Of a stretch of DNA of 16,167 nt, positions 14,201 through 16,167 are shown piece by piece. The stretch's first letter is position 1. The number at the start of each line of letters is the position of its first letter. The notes under the pieces were generated by a model. The model was given only the letters and a program-made list of their open reading frames with translations. It had not been told where the DNA came from and did no database searches. The DNA is from Alphaproteobacteria bacterium (GTDB taxonomy: Bacteria > Pseudomonadota > Alphaproteobacteria > Micavibrionales > CSBR16-224): contig SBHI01000163.1 in the NCBI GenBank assembly GCA_006226225.1, positions 1 through 16,167 of the forward strand, given 5' to 3'. Position numbers and translations under genes: made by a program.

Positions 14201-14536
14201 GCCCAGCCTGTCCAGTGTTCCGTTATCGTAAAGTTCCAGAGCGGTATTCAGTGCCGTCTGTCCGCCCATGGTCGGCAGCAGCACATCGGGTTTTTCCTTC
14301 TCCAGAATGCGGGCGACAATATCGGCGGTAATCGGTTCGATATAAGTCGCATCCGCAAGGGCGGGGTCGGTCATGATGGTGGCGGGATTGGAATTGATCA
14401 GGATGACGCGATAGCCTTCCTCTTTCAAAGCCTTACAGGCCTGAACGCCCGAATAATCGAATTCACAGGCTTGACCGATAACAATGGGGCCTGCGCCGAT
14501 CACGGCGATGGAGGATATATCCTGACGTTTGGGCAT
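11204..14536 (-). CDS. carB: Carbamoyl-phosphate synthase large subunit
   Basis: Makes carbamoyl phosphate from ammonia (supplied by CarA), bicarbonate and 2 ATP, for arginine and pyrimidine synthesis. 1110 residues, slightly longer than the E. coli protein. The N-terminal carboxyphosphate half has MPKRQDISSIAVIGAGPIVI, GGQTALN, RPSFTLGGTGGG and EMNPRVSRSSALASKATG. The oligomerisation region follows, then the carbamoyl-phosphate half with GGQTPLKLCEALEKAG, RPSYVLGGERMRIAY (GG.AMEIVY is more usual) and EVNPRASRTVPFVAKATG. From about residue 965 an MGS-like allosteric domain follows (KIVATGGTAQYL, VNKVHEGQPHVID-type motif). Both ATP-grasp cores look intact. GGAGAG lies 9 nt before the ATG. The small subunit carA is not adjacent: the gene upstream is a spermidine-synthase-like protein 62 nt away. 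Confidence 0.97.
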   Translation of the reverse strand: MPKRQDISSIAVIGAGPIVIGQACEFDYSGVQACKALKEEGYRVILINSNPATIMTDPALADATYIEPITADIVARILEKEKPDVLLPTMGGQTALNTALELYDNGTLDRLGIALIGAQPDAIRLAEDRRLFRECIEKMGYVSPKSEIARGLDEAMSALDSVGLPAIIRPSFTLGGTGGGIAYNRDEYLYIVQQGLKASPVNEILIEQSVLGWKEYEMEVIRDKKDNCAIICSIENIDPMGVHTGDSVTVAPALTLTDKEYQIMRRASIDVLRGIGVETGGANVQFAVNPENGQLVIIEMNPRVSRSSALASKATGYPIARIAAKLAVGYTLDELSNDITEVTPASFEPSIDYVVTKIPRFTFEKFPGAERILSTAMKSVGEAMGIGSCFAESLQKALCSLEIGLTGLDDLDLNPDKTREMHPQHILAALSTPRPDRLLVIAQAFRHGFSVEDIHAACSFEPWFLRQIEALIKTEQQIIENGLPQADDRAGWHALKHAGFSDMRLATLSGKSEIEVAALRKQAGILPVFHRVDTCAAEFPSQTAYFYSCYSPAAALAQPQCEALPTNRKKVVILGSGPNRIGQGIEFDYCCVHAAYALEKAGIESIMINCNPETVSTDYDTSDRLYFEPLSFEHVMNIIDSEKQNGEVLGVIVQLGGQTPLKLCEALEKAGVTVLGTAPDVIDLAEDRKRFQKLLQDTGLRQPPNGTATTRDEALAIASEIGYPVIIRPSYVLGGERMRIAYEASQIEEYIDAAAEISGKSPVLIDKYMQHAIEVDVDALCDGEDVHIAGVMEHIEEAGIHSGDSVCTLPPYSLKENVMIDLMDQTITLAKALNIQGLLNIQFVVRESRDPSNLDAYEILVLEVNPRASRTVPFVAKATGVPLPQLATRIMLGEKISHLRREGALPATPLTGHVAVKAPVFPFSRFPGVDVVLGPEMKSTGESMGIDRNFPLAFAKARLAAGSKIPLEGTVFISVKDKDKSRIVPLAAKLQDLGFKIVATGGTAQYLVDAGLRAHKINKVHEGQPHVIDAMINGDICMMLNTTQGPRAVTDSFDLRRGALHNKIPYYTTISGARAAVEAISALKNGQSFGIVPLQDYMKREKDTGRDKAA

Positions 14537-14598
14537 GATGCTGTGCTCTCCCGCTGATTCACGTGATTCTTCGTGCTCAATATACAGCGTGCGGGCGC

Positions 14599-16167
14599 TT
14601 AAAACAAACCATACCGACTAAGAACCGAGAGAATATTCGAATGTTCATCCGTCCAGGGGGCGGTTTTGAAATCTTCCGGCGGCATAATCATCCAGCCTTC
14701 ATTGATCAGCGGCGACAAATCGACATGCGGCGGCGTCAGAATGACCCAGATGCTGAAAACCTGCAGCGGGTCGGCACTCTGTGTTGTATGGATAAATGTG
14801 GCGGTCATGCCCAGTGTGGCGGCGGTCGCAGTGATTGCATATTTTAAATCCAGATAGCGGTTGGAAATATGCAGGGCAACGACACCGTTTTCCGTCAGGC
14901 GGTTTTGATACAATGCGAAGGCCTCTTCGGTGACCAGATGGACAGGGATAGAGTCGGAGGAAAACGCATCCAAAATCATCATGTCATATTTGTCATCCGT
15001 GCGTTTTTCCATTTCCAGACGACCGTCACCGACGACGATGACATCCTTTTCATGGCCGCAGTCACGCAGATAGTCGAAGTATTTATTGGCGATATCGACA
15101 ACGGCGGGATCAATCTCGTACATGGTGAAGTGCCTGTCGGGTGCGTGATAACAGCGGATGGTTCCTGCGCCAAGGCCGATGAGGCCGACATGTTCGGGTT
15201 TATAGGCATCAATTGCGGTAATCAGCGGTGCGTAATAGGAGGTCACCGGCGATGCTTTCAAATCGACATCCAAACGCTGCAAACCGTGCAAGGTTGTGCC
15301 ATGCATGAAAAAGCGGACGGGTTCTGACTCTTCATCCGGCCCGTTGACGGGGGTCATGATGTCCGAGACCTGCATAACGCCGAAAAAATTGCGCTGCAGG
15401 GTCAGAACACTTTGACCGGCCGCTGTAATATTCAGCATCACAAAAAACAGAACCAGCGATACATACAGCCCCAGCTTGGCATGAACATTGACCATCAGTG
15501 TAAAGGCCATCACAAGGAAATAGACTTGCAGCAGCGATCCGCTTTCCTGCGAAGCCAGTGAAACATCGAAGATATTGAAATGCAGTCCTGCGGCATAGAG
15601 GAATATCATGACAAGACCGCTGGTAAAAAAGGCCATATCCGAATTGGCAACTTTTGTGCGGAAATACGGGTTCATCGCGCAGGAAGCAATGGCAACCAGC
15701 GGGTATTCCAGAATGTCATTAAAAATCACGGGAGATAAAAAGGCGTTAAAGCTGCCCCCCAGCGCACCGCCAAGGGCAAGAAAGAAATAAAACTGCGTCA
15801 GATGTTTGCTATGCGGGCGGTTTTCCGCCAGATAGGTATGCAAAGTCAGCGCAATCAGGAAAAAGGCCGTTAGACTGACAATGACACCGTTCCATGATGC
15901 TGTGATCATTTGCAGTTCGGGAAATTTGACGGAAATCAGCACGATGGAACAGGTCGAAATGGCATGTGCGCTGTAAAGCGTTTCCCGCGAAATATATTTT
16001 TTGCGTGAAAAGGCCATGATATGGGTGATCAGGTAAATGCCCAGCGGCAGCACCCAGAGCAGCGGCGCAGAGACCACATCCATGGTGATATGCATGGTCG
16101 TTCCCATCAACAGGCTGGAGGGGAAGAAGGCCAGCAGCAGCCATGTAATGCGCTGATGCCATGTGAT
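14599..16167 (-). CDS. Membrane-fused spermidine-synthase-like protein (5' end outside window)
   Basis: The frame stays open to the window edge (ITWHQRITWLLLAFFPSSLL precedes the TTG at 16110), so the true start is beyond 16167 and 522 residues are visible. The N-terminal half is a chain of membrane helices with MHITMDVVSAPLLWVLPLGI and the loop HTYLAENRPHSKHLTQFY. The C-terminal half is a spermidine-synthase-type Rossmann domain with GLIGLGAGTIRCY (nucleotide loop), YEIDP (acidic residue for the ribose), VVGDGR, and LDAFSSDSIPVHLVTEEAF in place of the aminopropyltransferase active-site segment. It ends DEHSNILSVLSRYGLF. Such fused membrane proteins are widespread, but their reaction is not established, so a polyamine product should not be assumed. 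It is first in a probable transcript leading into carB. Confidence 0.9.
   Translation of the reverse strand: MTWHQRITWLLLAFFPSSLLMGTTMHITMDVVSAPLLWVLPLGIYLITHIMAFSRKKYISRETLYSAHAISTCSIVLISVKFPELQMITASWNGVIVSLTAFFLIALTLHTYLAENRPHSKHLTQFYFFLALGGALGGSFNAFLSPVIFNDILEYPLVAIASCAMNPYFRTKVANSDMAFFTSGLVMIFLYAAGLHFNIFDVSLASQESGSLLQVYFLVMAFTLMVNVHAKLGLYVSLVLFFVMLNITAAGQSVLTLQRNFFGVMQVSDIMTPVNGPDEESEPVRFFMHGTTLHGLQRLDVDLKASPVTSYYAPLITAIDAYKPEHVGLIGLGAGTIRCYHAPDRHFTMYEIDPAVVDIANKYFDYLRDCGHEKDVIVVGDGRLEMEKRTDDKYDMMILDAFSSDSIPVHLVTEEAFALYQNRLTENGVVALHISNRYLDLKYAITATAATLGMTATFIHTTQSADPLQVFSIWVILTPPHVDLSPLINEGWMIMPPEDFKTAPWTDEHSNILSVLSRYGLF

Noticed and set aside
13808..14557. 249-codon open frame antisense to the 5' part of carB
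   Set aside because: Also a shadow of carB: no ribosome site or domain evident, and composition fits reverse-complemented coding sequence.
16108..16110. TTG at 16110 as the start of the spermidine-synthase-like gene
   Set aside because: The frame continues upstream to the window edge with family-like sequence (AFFPSSLL before the TTG), so the true start lies outside.

Overview
The window looks like chromosomal DNA of a Gram-negative alphaproteobacterium of moderate GC content. The evidence is a Yej-type peptide importer, a Kdo transferase (so a lipid A-Kdo outer membrane), a carB-greA gene pair and generally alphaproteobacterial protein sequences. The genus cannot be fixed from the sequence; this is inference. 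No rRNA, tRNA, insertion sequence, phage gene or CRISPR array was seen.

Layout. (1) Positions 1-4656, plus strand: the end of yejB (cut by the window edge), yejE, yejF and waaA, packed with 2, 0 and 13 nt gaps, so probably one transcript. It encodes an ABC importer for oligopeptides and the enzyme that adds Kdo to lipid A. (2) Positions 4673-6134, minus strand: alanine dehydrogenase (ald), preceded by a 79-residue protein with two membrane helices. (3) Positions 6236-6925, plus strand: an exported protein built almost entirely of MORN_2-type repeats, behind an extended -10 promoter that abuts a perfect 13-nt palindrome. (4) Positions 6930-10083, minus strand: four consecutive paralogous genes of 254-257 codons, called here copies A, B, C and D in order of transcription. 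I do not recognise the family. Each product has a basic N-terminal tail, a glycine-rich membrane helix, an acidic and largely helical region of about 165 residues, a second membrane helix and a strongly basic C-terminal tail. (5) Positions 10197-16167, minus strand: in order of transcription, a membrane-anchored spermidine-synthase-like protein (start outside the window), carB, greA and a half-size EamA transporter. Gaps are 62, 45 and 41 nt.

Most of the window is housekeeping: peptide uptake, LPS core, pyrimidine/arginine precursor synthesis, transcript cleavage and alanine catabolism. The accessory part is 5.9-10.2 kb, where a small membrane protein, the secreted MORN-repeat protein and the four-gene paralog operon sit together. 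The four-gene operon is the best candidate for an undescribed system. Its members keep almost identical cytoplasmic tails while the rest has diverged, which suggests a multi-subunit membrane assembly or a set of variants sharing one cytoplasmic partner. The MORN gene converges on the last paralog with only 4 nt between them.
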